Below, in pieces: positions 22,156-33,189 of a stretch of DNA of 64,000 nucleotides. A program made the position numbers and the translations under genes. Each line of letters begins with the position of its first letter. Within the stretch, counting starts at the first letter, position 1. The notes under the pieces are model-generated. The model worked only from the letters and a program-made list of their open reading frames with translations, made no database searches and was not told the DNA's origin. The stretch is from Micrasema longulum (taxonomy: Eukaryota; Arthropoda; Insecta; Trichoptera; Brachycentridae): the NCBI GenBank assembly GCA_022494885.1, contig JAGVSM010002645.1:23809-87808 (forward strand). The letters are read 5' to 3'.

Positions 22156-23685
22156 TAATGAATGAGGACTTTTTTTTTTAGATTTAGCAAAATAAGAACT
22201 CCCGCCTTCCTCACTAAGTAGCCAGGTTTTTAAAGGCCTGGGTTTGGAGGGCGAGAACTATTCTGACCTGTCACAATAGATCACTACAGGTCTCAGTGAC
22301 GTCAGAAGCTTATATATCACTGACCTCCACTTTTAAGAATAAAAATTAGAACTTTTAGCTGACATGATAAACATTTGTGATTGAGAACCTGAAAATACTT
22401 TTCTCAGCCTCACATAATATATATTTTTGTGTTTAAATGCCTCGTTGGCTTTAATACGCTGTGTATACATAAATATAATATACATAATCAGAAAAATATT
22501 TTTTCATTTATCCCAGTTTAAATCAACATAGTAGTATTAAGGAGCCCATAGTAACGCCGACCAGAAACCAATCTCTATTTAAAATATCTAAATGTTCCAC
22601 TAAATCTTTTCAAAATTCATTTGTTAATAAAACCTGCAATACGTGTAATCATACAATAAATTTTGTTGATATTAATAAGATATTTTAAACTTTCTTTAAA
22701 AATCCAAAAAATTTATGTACACACAAGTTATGATGTTGCGCCTTGAATCCGCAGCCTATATTATGCAGGTTATGTGCAGTTCTGTATGTAGGCACAAAAT
22801 AAATGTACACTGTATGGTTAACTATAGTAAAGTTGTTTTATAAATATTATAATGTGCAACTGTGTGACAAATATTTAAAAGTAGATATATTTTAACAATA
22901 TTTTTCTTTCTTTTATTTAGGAAACATACAGTACAGTTACATAGTTTTATATTTTACACAGTTAGACTAAACTCTAATAGACCAGTGAAGTTTCCATATT
23001 ATAAAGTAATTATATGTTAGGTTATTAATTAAAATACAAAAAAAAGAAGGAAAAAAAACATAAATAGGAGTTGTTTAAAAATTAAAATTAAAGTGAAAAA
23101 AATGAAGAAAATTTGTAAAAGTAATTAAAAGTTAAGAATCAAAATAAAGAATGAAAAACATGCTCAGATGTAAAAAAAAAAAAAACATTTTCAAAAAGGA
23201 AAAACATAAATTTACATATGCATATTTTATGGGATTCAAATAAATGATGAGAGAATCTTTAAATGAAATATAAGACAATAAATTAAAAAAACATCTGCCA
23301 AATTAATGACACATTATAGTAAGAGCCGCAATATATTTATTTTATATTTATAAACAATATAAGTTAATTAAACTATTTTAAAAGTATAAAAACAAAAAAT
23401 GCAGCAGAGAAATATGTATTACATTTACATTTTTAATAATATTATAAGTTGTGTATGATTGATTATTTTATGTTATGTATAATTTTTATGTGACAACATT
23501 TACAACAGCAATATTATGTGAAGCCTCTAATAAGATTTTATGATATGCATTTATAATATAATTGTATCTTATGGCTTTCCAATGAAATAAAATTAATAAA
23601 CAAATATGTTCGACCGCTAATTTAAAATTAATGAAGCGTAAAAAATATGTTGAACTCTTGCAAGAATATCGACCCTTTTTGCATC
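22156..23685. other. Unassigned AT-rich stretch
   Basis: No credible gene. 22190-22330 is GC-richer (short motif AAAGGCCTGGGTTTGG). From 22915 the sequence looks like a LINE 3' UTR on the minus strand (CTAAATAAAAGAAAGAAA when inverted). Confidence 0.35.
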
Positions 23686-23791
23686 CATCGTACATAATTT
23701 TACCACGCATTCGCCTGAGAAGCCGCATTTCAATAGCATTCAGCATATTTAATATTTGTTTTTTCTGATTCCTTTCTTTGCATCCATGCAT
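23686..23791 (-). pseudogene. LINE ORF2 fragment
   Basis: Minus-strand NQKKQILNMLNAIEMRLLRR followed by MRGKIMYDG resembles the LNAxEMxxLRRxxGxxxxD pattern of insect LINE C-termini. It is short and unsupported by flanking homology. Confidence 0.35.
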
Positions 23792-23964
23792 AGAGTCGGC
23801 ACCAGGACTCCATTATAAATGATTAATTTCGCCTCCTGCGACAAACATTCATTTTTCAACGATCATTATGGTGCACTGTTCACCCTGTTTCCGGCGGCTG
23901 TGGTTGTATAAAAATATTCCAATATTTCTTATGATTTTGTAAAAATATTAAGAATCACATAAAA

Positions 23965-24045
23965 ACGTTTGAAATATGTTCAAATGTTTACAGACAAGGC
24001 TGGATTTCACTCCCTAGGGTGTTATTAAGATTGAAATGTATTACA
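23965..24045 (+). repeat. FB-A 3'-end fragment
   Basis: ATGTTCAAATGTTTACAGAC, GGCTGGATTTCACTCCCTAG matches the family's GTCCAAATGCTTGCAGACTG, GCTGGATTTCCTCCCTAGG. Confidence 0.6.
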
Positions 24046-25350
24046 ATGACCACGCCATATTTCCTTTACGCGATCTGTATCTGATTCGATCGCTTATAAA
24101 ATTCAAATACATATACTAACAATTTATATACATTTCTAGAAATACCATTTTCAAGCGATCACAATCAGCTCTAATTTCAATACAGTAAATATTATATTTT
24201 ATTGCAGTGGTTCCCAACGTAGGCTTACGAGACGATCAACATTTAAAGGTATTTTAAGAGCGTTGGAAAGCATTGAGTGCGCTTCTTCAAAGTGTGGGGG
24301 TCAACGTACATTTATCGATGATACATACACGGAGCAAACAACTAAAGCAACGACTACAAAAAACAACTCAGCGTTTTCTATTGGATGCAATACATTTTAT
24401 TCTGCAAAACCAACAGTATTACACATATTATTTTGCAGGCTTATTGCCAAATGGCATTTTCTTCCAACCAACCGATAAAATAAAGGTTTTAACTTTATAA
24501 TTAAAGTTAAAACATATTCAATAGAAAATTAAGATAAAAAAAACTAAACATATATAAAAATAGAAGTCAAATTAATTTGTATATAAATTACCTTAAACCA
24601 ATGCTATTACTCAATGGTAAAAAGGAAAAATAAGGAAAAAGAAAAGGAGGAGAGATTAAGGAAGAGAAAGAAGATGTTTCTTCAGACGTGATTCAAACAA
24701 AGATACTGTAGTAACATCTTTGATGGTGGATGGGAGATGATTTCACTGTCAAGCGGCATGGACACTATATGAGTTAGAGAAGAAAGAGAAATGCACCCAT
24801 CCATATAAGAACAACGTCTTGGAGAACATTAACTTTGTTTCCGCCATGGAGACATGAAGACCAAAGGAACGCTGTCTATCAAGAGATCACAGGGCGTGGT
24901 AACGTTAGTCAGCCCAACTGAATCAGCTCAACCCATTCGAGCAGGAAGTTCATTCCTTCATGTAGTCCATGTGCATTCAGAACACTCGCTCGACAAAATT
25001 ATATTCATTATTTATTTGCCGTATAATAAACACACCTTGGAACATCAACTAGTTTCGTGTGTCAATCTCCAACTAGGGTAGAAGTTCCAACCCTCAACAA
25101 CCTTAATTCTACAAGAGTTTAGGCTAAAAACATTCAATTGCACTTTATTATAAACTGAAAAATTCAACCAATATAAAATGCCTATATTTTATCTATGTTT
25201 CAAAATAAATAAATCGCATTATGTTTCAAGCTAAAAAAATGAGGAAGTAGGATAAATCTTTACGAACTTTACGATTTCATTAAAACAAGCGTTAAATAAA
25301 ATCACTTTTTTTAAATTTATTTATTCATATAAAGATCCATATAAGCTGTA
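24046..25350. other. Unassigned stretch
   Basis: Contains a purine-rich run (AAGGAGGAGAGATTAAGGAAG-like) at 24640 and several short ORFs. A decayed minus-strand LINE is suspected at 24.6-25.1 kb but I could not read a family motif. Confidence 0.3.
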
Positions 25351-26130
25351 AAATTATTAGGATTTGTACTTAGAACCAGAAAAGATTTTAATAATATAAA
25401 CACATCAAAATATCTTTACACATCTCTAGTTAGAAGCCAGCTAGATTATAATTCTCCAATATGGTTACCTTATCAAATCACTTTCTCAGATTCTATTGAG
25501 AGAATTTAGAATAAATTTCTTAGATATATTAATTTTAAGATGGGTTTTCCTACTAATCAATTATATTATAACAAAATTTTAGACTCTCTTAAATTAACTA
25601 AATTGCAAGAACGAAGAACATCGACCGATCTTACGACTTTATATAAAATAATAAAACCAATGTTTGATACCCCTGATCTACTGAAATTGTTTTCATTCTA
25701 TGTACCACCTAGATTAAGCTGAACATCTACAATATTTTATAGTCAAAATTCTCGAACGGTAGCTCAATATAACTCACCTAATGTTAGATTACAGAATACC
25801 GGGAATGAATATGCATCACATTTTGATATATTTAGTTTATCTCTGCCTAACTTAAAAAATAAAGTGACCAACATATTTTTTATCAAAAAGAGCAAATCAT
25901 CTTCAGAAGATTGGGTTGGAATAGTTATAATTTGATTGATTAATGTATTTTGTTATTGTATAATTTCTTTAAAATATACATGTATTTCAAGTAATTAATA
26001 ATGTGTACAGTACGAGTAAATTAATATTTCACACTCAATTTTTTTTTTTTTTTTATTTTTAAGCACTCTTTATACCACATATATGTAAATGGCAGAAATG
26101 CCGTATATAAATAAATAAATAAATAAATAT
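25351..26130 (+). pseudogene. Non-LTR retrotransposon, thumb to 3' end
   Basis: The plus strand reads KLLGFVLRTRKDFNNINTSK, YTSLVRSQLDYNSPIWLPYQ, ERI-stop-NKFLRYINFKMGFPT, LKLTKLQERRTSTDLTTLYK, and TPDLLKLFSFYVPPRL. The frame ends near 25934. The 3' UTR ends with GGCAGAAATGCCG and an ATAAATAAATAAATAAAT tail at about 26128. Two internal stops kill it. Confidence 0.8.
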
Positions 26131-26189
26131 AACAAAAACAAAATAATAACGTATCCCAAACTCTATGAGGCCAAGTTGGGATACAACAA

Positions 26190-26575
26190 ATTAGAAAGTG
26201 AAAGCGTGCATATGATACAGAAAAGTAGCCAGAAACTAAAATACGCACAATCATCCATCGAAAGACGAATGCTCTTTGAATGTTTAAGAGATATAATAAA
26301 AAATGAGGAAGTTAACCGCAAAACGTTCAGCAATGGCAGTGGACAGTAAACAAAACACTCGGCAAGACAAAATAATGACAGATCGACACCCAGAATAATA
26401 AAGTGGAGACCATGGGCAAAGAAAGAACGTGTTGGAAGTCCACAAAAAGATAGGCCAACGGCAATGCCTCTATAGCAGGTGGAGTATGGATGATAAAATC
26501 GGGGGGCAAAAAAAGTGGAAACAGCTAGAAGAAGCTTGTAATCAGGAGTAGAGAGAAATTATGGAGGAGTCTATT
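26190..26575 (+). pseudogene. LINE ORF2 C-terminus, second family
   Basis: Fragments in different frames read SQKLKYAQSSIERRMLFECL, RDIIKNEEVNRKTF, IKWRPWAKKERVG, and a degraded WK-LEEAC-QE end. The Q-x-x-x-ER-x-ML...LRD-x-IxNExxRxxT pattern belongs to an insect LINE family with this C-terminal signature. Several frameshifts. Confidence 0.6.
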
Positions 26576-26960
26576 ATTTTTTAAATTTTTCAATTTATTT
26601 AACCCTGCAATGCCCTATGTAGACGATCTGCTACATACCGATAATGTCCCTTTTTACACATGCCACGCCAATCCACCCAGCCAAGCCTGGTAATTTTACC
26701 AAGTGCACCCTACAAAAGGTGACACATTGTGTATGCGTTTGTAGGGTGTACCTGGAAGTTACCGGGCCGGGTGTAAGCTTATTTTATTTTTTATTTATAA
26801 TAATTATTATTTTTTATTAATTTTTTAAACCAACGAAACTTCAAAACACAGTTCTATCTTTTATTTCTTTATATTGTATTTTTTAAATTTTATGTTGTTT
26901 ATATACTCATGTTTTATAAAACTTCCATGTTTGTAAAAAGCCTTATGGGCGTGAAAAATT

Positions 26961-27490
26961 AATAAAATAAAACAAAATTTAATTTAATTTAATTAAAATA
27001 AAATAAAATAAAATAAAATAAAATAAAATAAAATAAAATAAAATAAAATAAAATAAAATAAAATAAAATAAAATAAAATACAATAAATAAAATAAAATAA
27101 AATAAAATAAAATAAAATAAAATAAAATAAAATAAAATAAAATAAAATAAAAAAATAAAATAAAATAAAATAAAATAAAATAAAATAAAATAAAATAAAA
27201 TAAAATAAAATAAAATAAAATAAAATAAAATAAAATAAAATAAAATAAAATAAAATAAAATAAAAAAATAAAATAAAATAAAATAAAATAAAATAAAATA
27301 AAATAAAATAAAATAAAATAAACTAAAATAAAATTAAATAAAATAACATAAAATAAAATAAAATATAATAAAATAACATAAAATAAAATAAAATAAAATA
27401 ACATAAAATAAAATAGCATAAAAAAAAAATAAAAAAAATAACATAAAATAAAATAGCATAAAATAAAATTAAATTAAATTAAATAAAATA
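26961..27490. repeat. AAAAT pentanucleotide microsatellite, about 0.5 kb
   Basis: About 90 near-perfect AAAAT units with sporadic changes (CATAA, GCATA, TTAAA) that increase toward the right end. The 146-codon minus-strand ORF made of Phe-Tyr-Ile-Leu is the translation of this repeat. It sits at a likely LINE 3' tail (AATAAAATAAAAC), a usual seed for such arrays. Confidence 0.95.
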
Positions 27491-27779
27491 AATATATATA
27501 AAAAATAAAATTAAAAAAAAAAAATGTAAATGAACTTTTTTTTTCATTCTTTTTTCCAGTATTTATTTCAAAAAACATATTTAAAAAGATGTTTTTAGTT
27601 AGGAATTATAAAAATTGGGCATGAAAGGTTTAGGAACTACCAATCAATCGAATATATAAGGAAGAAATATGTTTTTTCTCTCTGAATTTTCTCCCAACTC
27701 CGCACACGGCTCAAAGTTTTGTGGAGTTTTTTTAGACTTAGAGGTTTTTATTTTTTGCCTTGCTTATTACGTAAAGTAA

Positions 27780-27895
27780 AAAGGATGATCACCTTACATT
27801 CCATGTGAAAAAGATATTAAGATACGCTGCAATTAAATGCCAATCCACTCCTCTATGCACCACTGTGTACGGGTAAGGAAATAATGATTATACAT
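27780..27895 (+). repeat. SINE-3 3'-part fragment
   Basis: GGATGATCACC, CCATGTGAAAAAGATATTAAG, TACGCTGCAATT and TATGCACCACTGTGTACGGG correspond in order to the SINE-3 body on the plus strand. Confidence 0.6.
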
Positions 27896-28059
27896 TTTTA
27901 TTATCTTAGGGGCATTTGGTCCAAAGAGTTTGGGAACTTCTGTTATATTGCGTTGTTAAATTCTTCTTATAATTATTTTTCTACCCGAAATGTTGCATGT
28001 TTAGGTTACATTTAATATTAAATACAATTTACTCTCCGAAAACCTTAAAAGGTCAATTA

Positions 28060-28170
28060 TAATGTGTACAAAGGACTTAACTACATAATATTTTCCTAGC
28101 TTAGGGCGTATTGAGATTGATACTCAAATATTAAATTCTTTGGGAGACTTTAATGCTGGGTTTTAATTTT
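28060..28170 (+). repeat. Dispersed repeat, copy 1 of a pair
   Basis: TTTTCCTAGCTTAGGGCGTA, TTGAGATTGATACT and AAATATTAAAT are shared nearly base for base with 30610-30720. Family unknown. Confidence 0.6.
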
Positions 28171-28333
28171 TCGTAATATTTAACTATTTTTTATATCATG
28201 TAATGAAAGTTACGCCAAATCTTCAAATAATCTTAGCATTGTTAATAATAATGGAAGAACGCCCTTTTTTCATTTTTTTATTGTGGTTTTTTTTTGCTTT
28301 TACAATAAATGTTACAAACATAAAGCCTTACAT

Positions 28334-29191
28334 CGGTAGTCAGATGGCAGAAAGGACCATTTGTGATTTTCGAAAATGTTCAGGAGAGCTTAAATACGTC
28401 TCAATTTCAAGATTTTAATCCACAAACTAAAATATTTTAGCGTTGCTTTTCAATAATAAATTACCATTCTAAATGACGCTGATTAAAAAAAAATGTTCTG
28501 CTTGTATTTAAGCTAGGGTTTCCTAGGACAGCGGTGCCCGTATCTTAACGGCCGTAGTGAACGGTGATGCGGTAGACAGCACTCGTAACGGTGACTAGAG
28601 AGTGGTTTCCTAGGAAAACGGTATTATCAACACTATTTAACACCGTTTTCCTAGGAAATCACTTTCTAGTCACCGTTACGACGGCTGTTCACCGCATCAC
28701 CGTTCACTACGGCCGTTAAGATACGGGCACCGCTGTCCTAGGAAACCCTAGCTTTACTGAAATATTAATTATAACTTTTGAAAACTGGCGATGCGTGAGC
28801 TGGTTCTCGGCAGTAGGTATATAAAATTTTGCAAATGTCACAGCGCAAATGGATTCAAGGAAATGGAGTGAATGGACTGACCTCTTAAGTTGATTTTCTT
28901 GTTTTCTCCGAGCTTAGCTGAGGCGGCGATAAGGCGGAGCGAGCGGCAAAACTTCAAACCGAACATGCACTTCGATCGCGGTCAAATCGGACACTGACCC
29001 CAGGTGGCAAAATCATCAACTCAATAGTTATTAGAACTATAAAGGTGCAAAAGGGACAGGATTCAAGTGGGCGAGAGAAAAGGAGACAGGAATAGGAATT
29101 TATTTACGCTGTGACACATTTTCAATCGGCCTAACCAAAAACTAAAACAAAGACAAAAATACAGATGGTCCCTTCTGCCATCTGACTACCG
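28334..29191. mobile_element. TIR element CGGTAGTC...GACTACCG with ACAT duplication
   Basis: Inverted ends of about 31 bp (left CGGTAGTCAGATGGCAGAA; right the inverse, ending TCTGACTACCG) match at about 28 positions. ACAT flanks both sides (28330-28333, 29192-29195). A MITE (28511-28753) is nested in it; without that it is about 0.6 kb. A partial second copy lies at 58390-58610. No transposase frame is seen. The 4-bp duplication does not by itself name a superfamily. Confidence 0.65.
28511..28753. mobile_element. 243-bp full-hairpin MITE with TTA target duplication
   Basis: It is almost entirely inverted repeat: AGCTAGGGTTTCCTAGGACA at the left, its exact inverse at the right, with the first 63 bp of the arms identical and only a few differences to about 113 bp. 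The central loop of under 20 bp is AT-rich. TTA occurs on both sides (28508-28510, 28754-28756), and the related host copy near 58.53 kb has a single TTA without the insertion. The 3-bp TTA duplication fits PIF/Harbinger-type MITEs. GC content is well above its surroundings. High arm identity suggests a recent insertion or gene conversion. Confidence 0.85.
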
Positions 29192-29414
29192 ACATCTTCA
29201 ACGAACTACTACAAACGGTTTCGATATAATCATGAAATATCACGAAACTCACAAAAGTAATGCTCTGATCTTTTACCTTCAAAGTCCGTATAAGATTCTG
29301 GTCATTCATTCTATAGCGGAAAAAAAGCGTTTTGTGGGCTAGGCATAACTGAGCATTTTGAAGTATTGAACAATTTTTTTTATTTGTAAATTTATTAATC
29401 AACCCTCACTTAAT

Positions 29415-30395
29415 TTTTTATTCAAACTCTTTTGTTGATAATAATATTTTTTACATCTTTTGAAAAGTTTTTCTAAGTCTTTTGTTTAGTTTTGTCTCGA
29501 AGTTTATTGTATAATTTCATTCCCTGGTTTGTTAGTCTCGACTGTCCTTGTCTCGTTTTAGAATGTTAAAAATAATATTTTTCTGATAATTTCGTATTGT
29601 GTCCATGTTTACTACAATTGTTTTTAAGTTTTAGTTCTACATCTACAATTACATCAGTGACTTATTCATTAATAAATTTTAAGAATTTTAGTTTAAAGAG
29701 TTTTTATTTTATTTGATTGCTTAGTTTTTTTAAAGGACTCTTTAGTTGATGTTAGAAAGGGGAGGTCATATACTAACTTAAATATTTTATTTTGCTGTCT
29801 TTAAAGTCTGTTTATGTCATTTTGATTTCGTCTTTTCTATTTAGATATGTCAATTATATCCGCCTTTAGAGTACCAAAATCATCAAAAGTTTTTGCCCTC
29901 AAAAATAGCTGTCAGTTGTTCGCGGATAATAAAAAACGTGAATTAACCACAACCGTTTTAATATCATTAATAAAAATAGGAAACAGCAATGGACCAGGTT
30001 GGATTCTTGGTGGACACCTGATAGGTACATTTTTTTATGCAAACAAGCCGTGTAAATGGTATTAATTTCGGTTTTGGGGGCATTAATTTTAGTATTCCAT
30101 CCGAGAAACCGATTTCACTCAGCTTGTTTTGAATAACATCATGATTGACTGTGTCAAATGCTTTGGCAAAGTCGTTATAGAAACATTCAACCTGATGTCC
30201 TGCATCCAATGCAGCCGTAATTTACGAGTAGTATGTAAATACGATTAAATTTGTTTCAACCCAGCGACCCTTCCTAAACTCATAATGTTCGTTGATTATA
30301 AATGGCTCGACTCGAGAAGCGATAATTTTACTTATTAAAATTTCCAATACCTTAGCTGGTGCTGAAAGTACAGCTACAAGTCTATAGTGACAATG
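29415..30395 (-). pseudogene. Non-LTR retrotransposon reverse transcriptase, degenerate
   Basis: Minus strand: YRLVAVLSAPAKVLEILISK, IINEHYEFRKGRWVETNLIV, then ALDAGHQVECFYNDFAKAFD followed by TVNHDVIQNKLSEIGFSDG. This is the start of the reverse-transcriptase domain with the first catalytic Asp. The part with the second box is frameshifted, and the tail near 29450-29580 reads RQGQSRLTNQGMKLYNKL. The middle is shortened, so it is a dead, internally deleted copy. Confidence 0.8.
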
Positions 30396-30609
30396 TATTT
30401 GAATTTCAAATAAATTATTTCTTGAATATTTCTATAATTAGTATTCTTTATGGAAAAAAAAAACAATATTAAAATTATAAAATGCCTTCCTCGGCACGTG
30501 TTTTCTCAGTAAAGAATACACTGATAATTAAAAAAAAATTTTTTCAAATAATATCTGATGTTACGTACAGAATACAAAATATGTTTTTTATTCACCGGAG
30601 TTAATTCAG

Positions 30610-30720
30610 GTCTCAAGGGGTTAACTACGCAAAATTTTCCTAGCTTAGGGCGTATTGAGATTGATACTAAAATATTAAATGCCTTGGGAGCTTTCAAAGT
30701 AAGGGTTTAATTCTTCGTTA
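30610..30720 (+). repeat. Dispersed repeat, copy 2 of a pair
   Basis: Partner of 28060-28170 (see there); similarity fades after GGTTTAATTCTTCG. Confidence 0.6.
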
Positions 30721-31170
30721 TATTTAAATATTATTTTTAGAATGGAGATTACGGCTGTTATTTGCATGACCGTAATGTAAATAAATGGAATTACGCCCAT
30801 TCTTTTTGTTATTACTATAGATAACTTGATAAAATGATTCTCAGCCATATGGAAATTTTTTCTTATCAATATGTTATGCTTTTGAAAGAAAATAAGTTTC
30901 ATGGAGTAGAGTTACGTCTTTTACTTAATAGTATGAAGTCAGTATTTATGATAAGAGTTACGTCCTTTTGTCGTATTACGCAAGTATATTTTTTTTTATG
31001 AAAAACTCATAAAAGTTTCTTGAATGGAGTTACATTTTTCTAAATATTATTTCTTAATATATTCTAACAAACTTACAACTATGCTCAACGTATATTTGTT
31101 ATTTTAATACGTTTTAGATTGCTAGAATTCCATTTGTTCACTTTCTTTTCCTCTTTCATTGTGCGTTTGT
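30721..31170. other. Unassigned AT-rich sequence
   Basis: Repeated short phrases such as GAGTTACGTC occur about 50-60 bp apart (30910, 30956, 31026), but no gene is visible. Confidence 0.35.
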
Positions 31171-31174
31171 CAAA

Positions 31175-32040
31175 TTATGTATTTATTTATTCTTTATTCG
31201 GATAACCAACATTTACATTTATCATATATTAAAAATAAAACAATTACATAAACTAATTACAGGTTTTTACAAGTAGCACCACAGTTAGTTAAAATATATT
31301 CTGAAACATGAAATAAACAGTAAACTTAATTCAAAAGAAAGAAAATACATAACATATTGATGTTTTTGTTGATATTTTTTGATAAAACTCCATAGTCAAT
31401 GATTATAATTAAAATTAAAAATAAACTTATCAATGAAACTTCTTGGTTTAGTTTTACTTTTTATTATTTTGACCAACGAGCGCTTTCGCCTGATAGGCAT
31501 CTTCAAGACTGGTTAATTGTTTACAACATTTACAGTTTTTATGTTATTCTTAACATATTTTGGAGATAAGATCAAATAAGTATTTTAACGGGGGACAGAA
31601 ACATAAATATTTACAGCTGGTTTGCTAAACAGTTCATTTTTGGGGAAAGCGCTCGTTGGTTAAAATAATAAATAGTAAAACTAAACCAATAAGTTTATTT
31701 ATAATTTTATCATAATCATTAAATACATAAGAGATTATTTCAAAAGCAAACGACGCATTTCGTTATGATTATTCGCAAATAAATCTATGTTTATTAATTT
31801 GGTTATTACATTCAAATTATTGATAGTTTACCATAAATATGATATCTATTCCTATAATTAGATGAAACAAGAGGAGTATGAAGAAAAAGTTTTTTACTAA
31901 GAACTTTTGGAAAAACAATAATACAGAGTTTGGATATTCATTTAGGATAGTTAATTAAACCAAAGGCAATTTTCAATGGATACATTACATCAGCTATTTT
32001 GCGGCGTTTTTGCAGAGGTTCTAAACCGCAACCGTACAAA
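31175..32040 (-). pseudogene. LINE C-terminal/3' fragment split by a Penelope-type foldback
   Basis: Shares its 3' UTR with 13722-13990 and its C-terminal part with 15485-16183. Minus strand: LEPLQKRRKIADVMYPLKIA, FGLINYPK, then KLCIIVFPKVLSKKLF. The stretch 31398-31720 is foreign. Confidence 0.6.
31398..31720. mobile_element. Penelope-type terminal motif, inverted pair
   Basis: The outer arms AATGATTATAATTAAAATTA and, inverted, AATGATTATGATAAAATTAT continue into GGTTTAGTTTTACT and TTGACCAACGAGCGCTTTCG on the left and the inverse GAAAGCGCTCGTTGGTTAAA on the right. The inverse of the left side reads TTGAAGATGCC-loop-GGC and GAAAGCGCTCGTTGGTC, the wording of Penelope-like element terminal repeats. 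Confidence 0.55.
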
Positions 32041-32060
32041 AACTAATTATTATTAAAATT

Positions 32061-32683
32061 ATATTTAAATTTATTTCAACAGAGAGGGAAAATTTTCGAG
32101 AAGGAGATATGGAAGTCTAGGCATTTACAGGGCTTATGACCTGTCATCGGCTGGTTTAAGTGGCCACTTTACACACTGTGTAACATTCACCATTCTGCCC
32201 ACGTTTGAACATCCACATTTCCTCAAATCTTCCATCTGTTGACTTTTGTGAAGGGAGGAAATCCAGCCAGTCTGCAAGCATTTGGACATAATCAAACATT
32301 GTTGAATTACTACCTGGTAAAAGAAGAAGTATAAAAATTGGAAAATTGTTTTCAGGCGTTGCCTAGTAGGTGATTTGGTTCAGCCGGATGAATCTCACCC
32401 ACGTGATAAAGGTTTCAGCTCTTTTACTTCACAGAAGTCAACAGATGGAAGATTTGAGGAAATGTGGATGTTCAAACATGGGCAGAATGGTGAATGTTAC
32501 ACAGTGTGCAAAGTGACCACTTAAACCAGCCAATGACAGGTCATAAGCCCTGTAAATGCCTAGACTTCCATATCCCCTTCTCGAAAATTTTCCCTCTCTG
32601 TTGAAATAAATTTAAATATGAACAACTTCCTAGGGAGGAAATCCAGCCAGTCTGCAAGCATTTGGACATAATCAAACATTATT
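32061..32683. repeat. FB-A head-to-head dimer, 193-bp inverted arms
   Basis: Arms 32061-32253 and 32427-32619 are inverted copies of the FB-A left part (both start ATTTAAATTTATTTCAACAG when read inward). Between them, and again after the right arm, stands the family's 3' end (GGAGGAAATCCAGCCAGTCT at about 32254 and 32636). Thus one complete minus-strand unit is joined to a plus-strand left part. Arms look more than 90% identical by eye, the best-preserved copies here. Confidence 0.85.
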
Positions 32684-32864
32684 AAAATTATACTTCATCA
32701 AAATTTAACTTTTCCCTCGAATCAATAAAATTATTTTAGGAAGCTGAACTTTGGAAGATACGAGAAATCTATTGCCAGCAATGTCTAAAATATGTTTTTA
32801 TGGGTCAACGTTTATTTCCAAAAATTTTAATACAAAAAGAATTTGAAAGTTAATTCGATAGGTA

Positions 32865-33185
32865 ATAGGAATTAACTACCAGGTTAATGAAGAAGTATAA
32901 AAGTTGTAAAATTGTTTTCAGGCGTTGCCTAGTAGATGGATTGGCTCAGCTGGATGAATCTCACCCACATGATAAATGTTTCACTTCTTTTAATTCACAA
33001 AACCCAACCGATGGAAGAGTTGAGGAAATGTCGATGTCTAAACATAGGCAGAATGATGAATGTTACATTGTGTAAAATGACCACTTCAACCAGCCAATGA
33101 TAGATCATAGGTCCTTTAAATGCCTAGAATTCTATATTACCTTCCCGAAATTATTTTCTCTCTGTTGCAACAAATTTATAATTTG
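32865..33185 (-). repeat. FB-A copy
   Basis: GAAGAAGTATAAAAGTTGT, TTTTCAGGCGTTGCCTAGTA, GCTGGATGAATCTCACCCAC and TTTTCTCTCTGTTGCAACAA in order give a nearly full minus-strand unit. Confidence 0.8.
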
Positions 33186-33189
33186 ATAG

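Noticed and set aside
26979..27419. 146-codon minus-strand ORF rich in Phe, Tyr, Ile and Leu
   Set aside because: It is the direct translation of the AAAAT microsatellite.
26961..27490. CRISPR-like or satellite array
   Set aside because: The unit is five bases with no spacers; it is a simple microsatellite.
31398..31720. Active hammerhead ribozyme
   Set aside because: The core is only partly kept and I could not draw a proper stem I; reported only as a Penelope-type motif.
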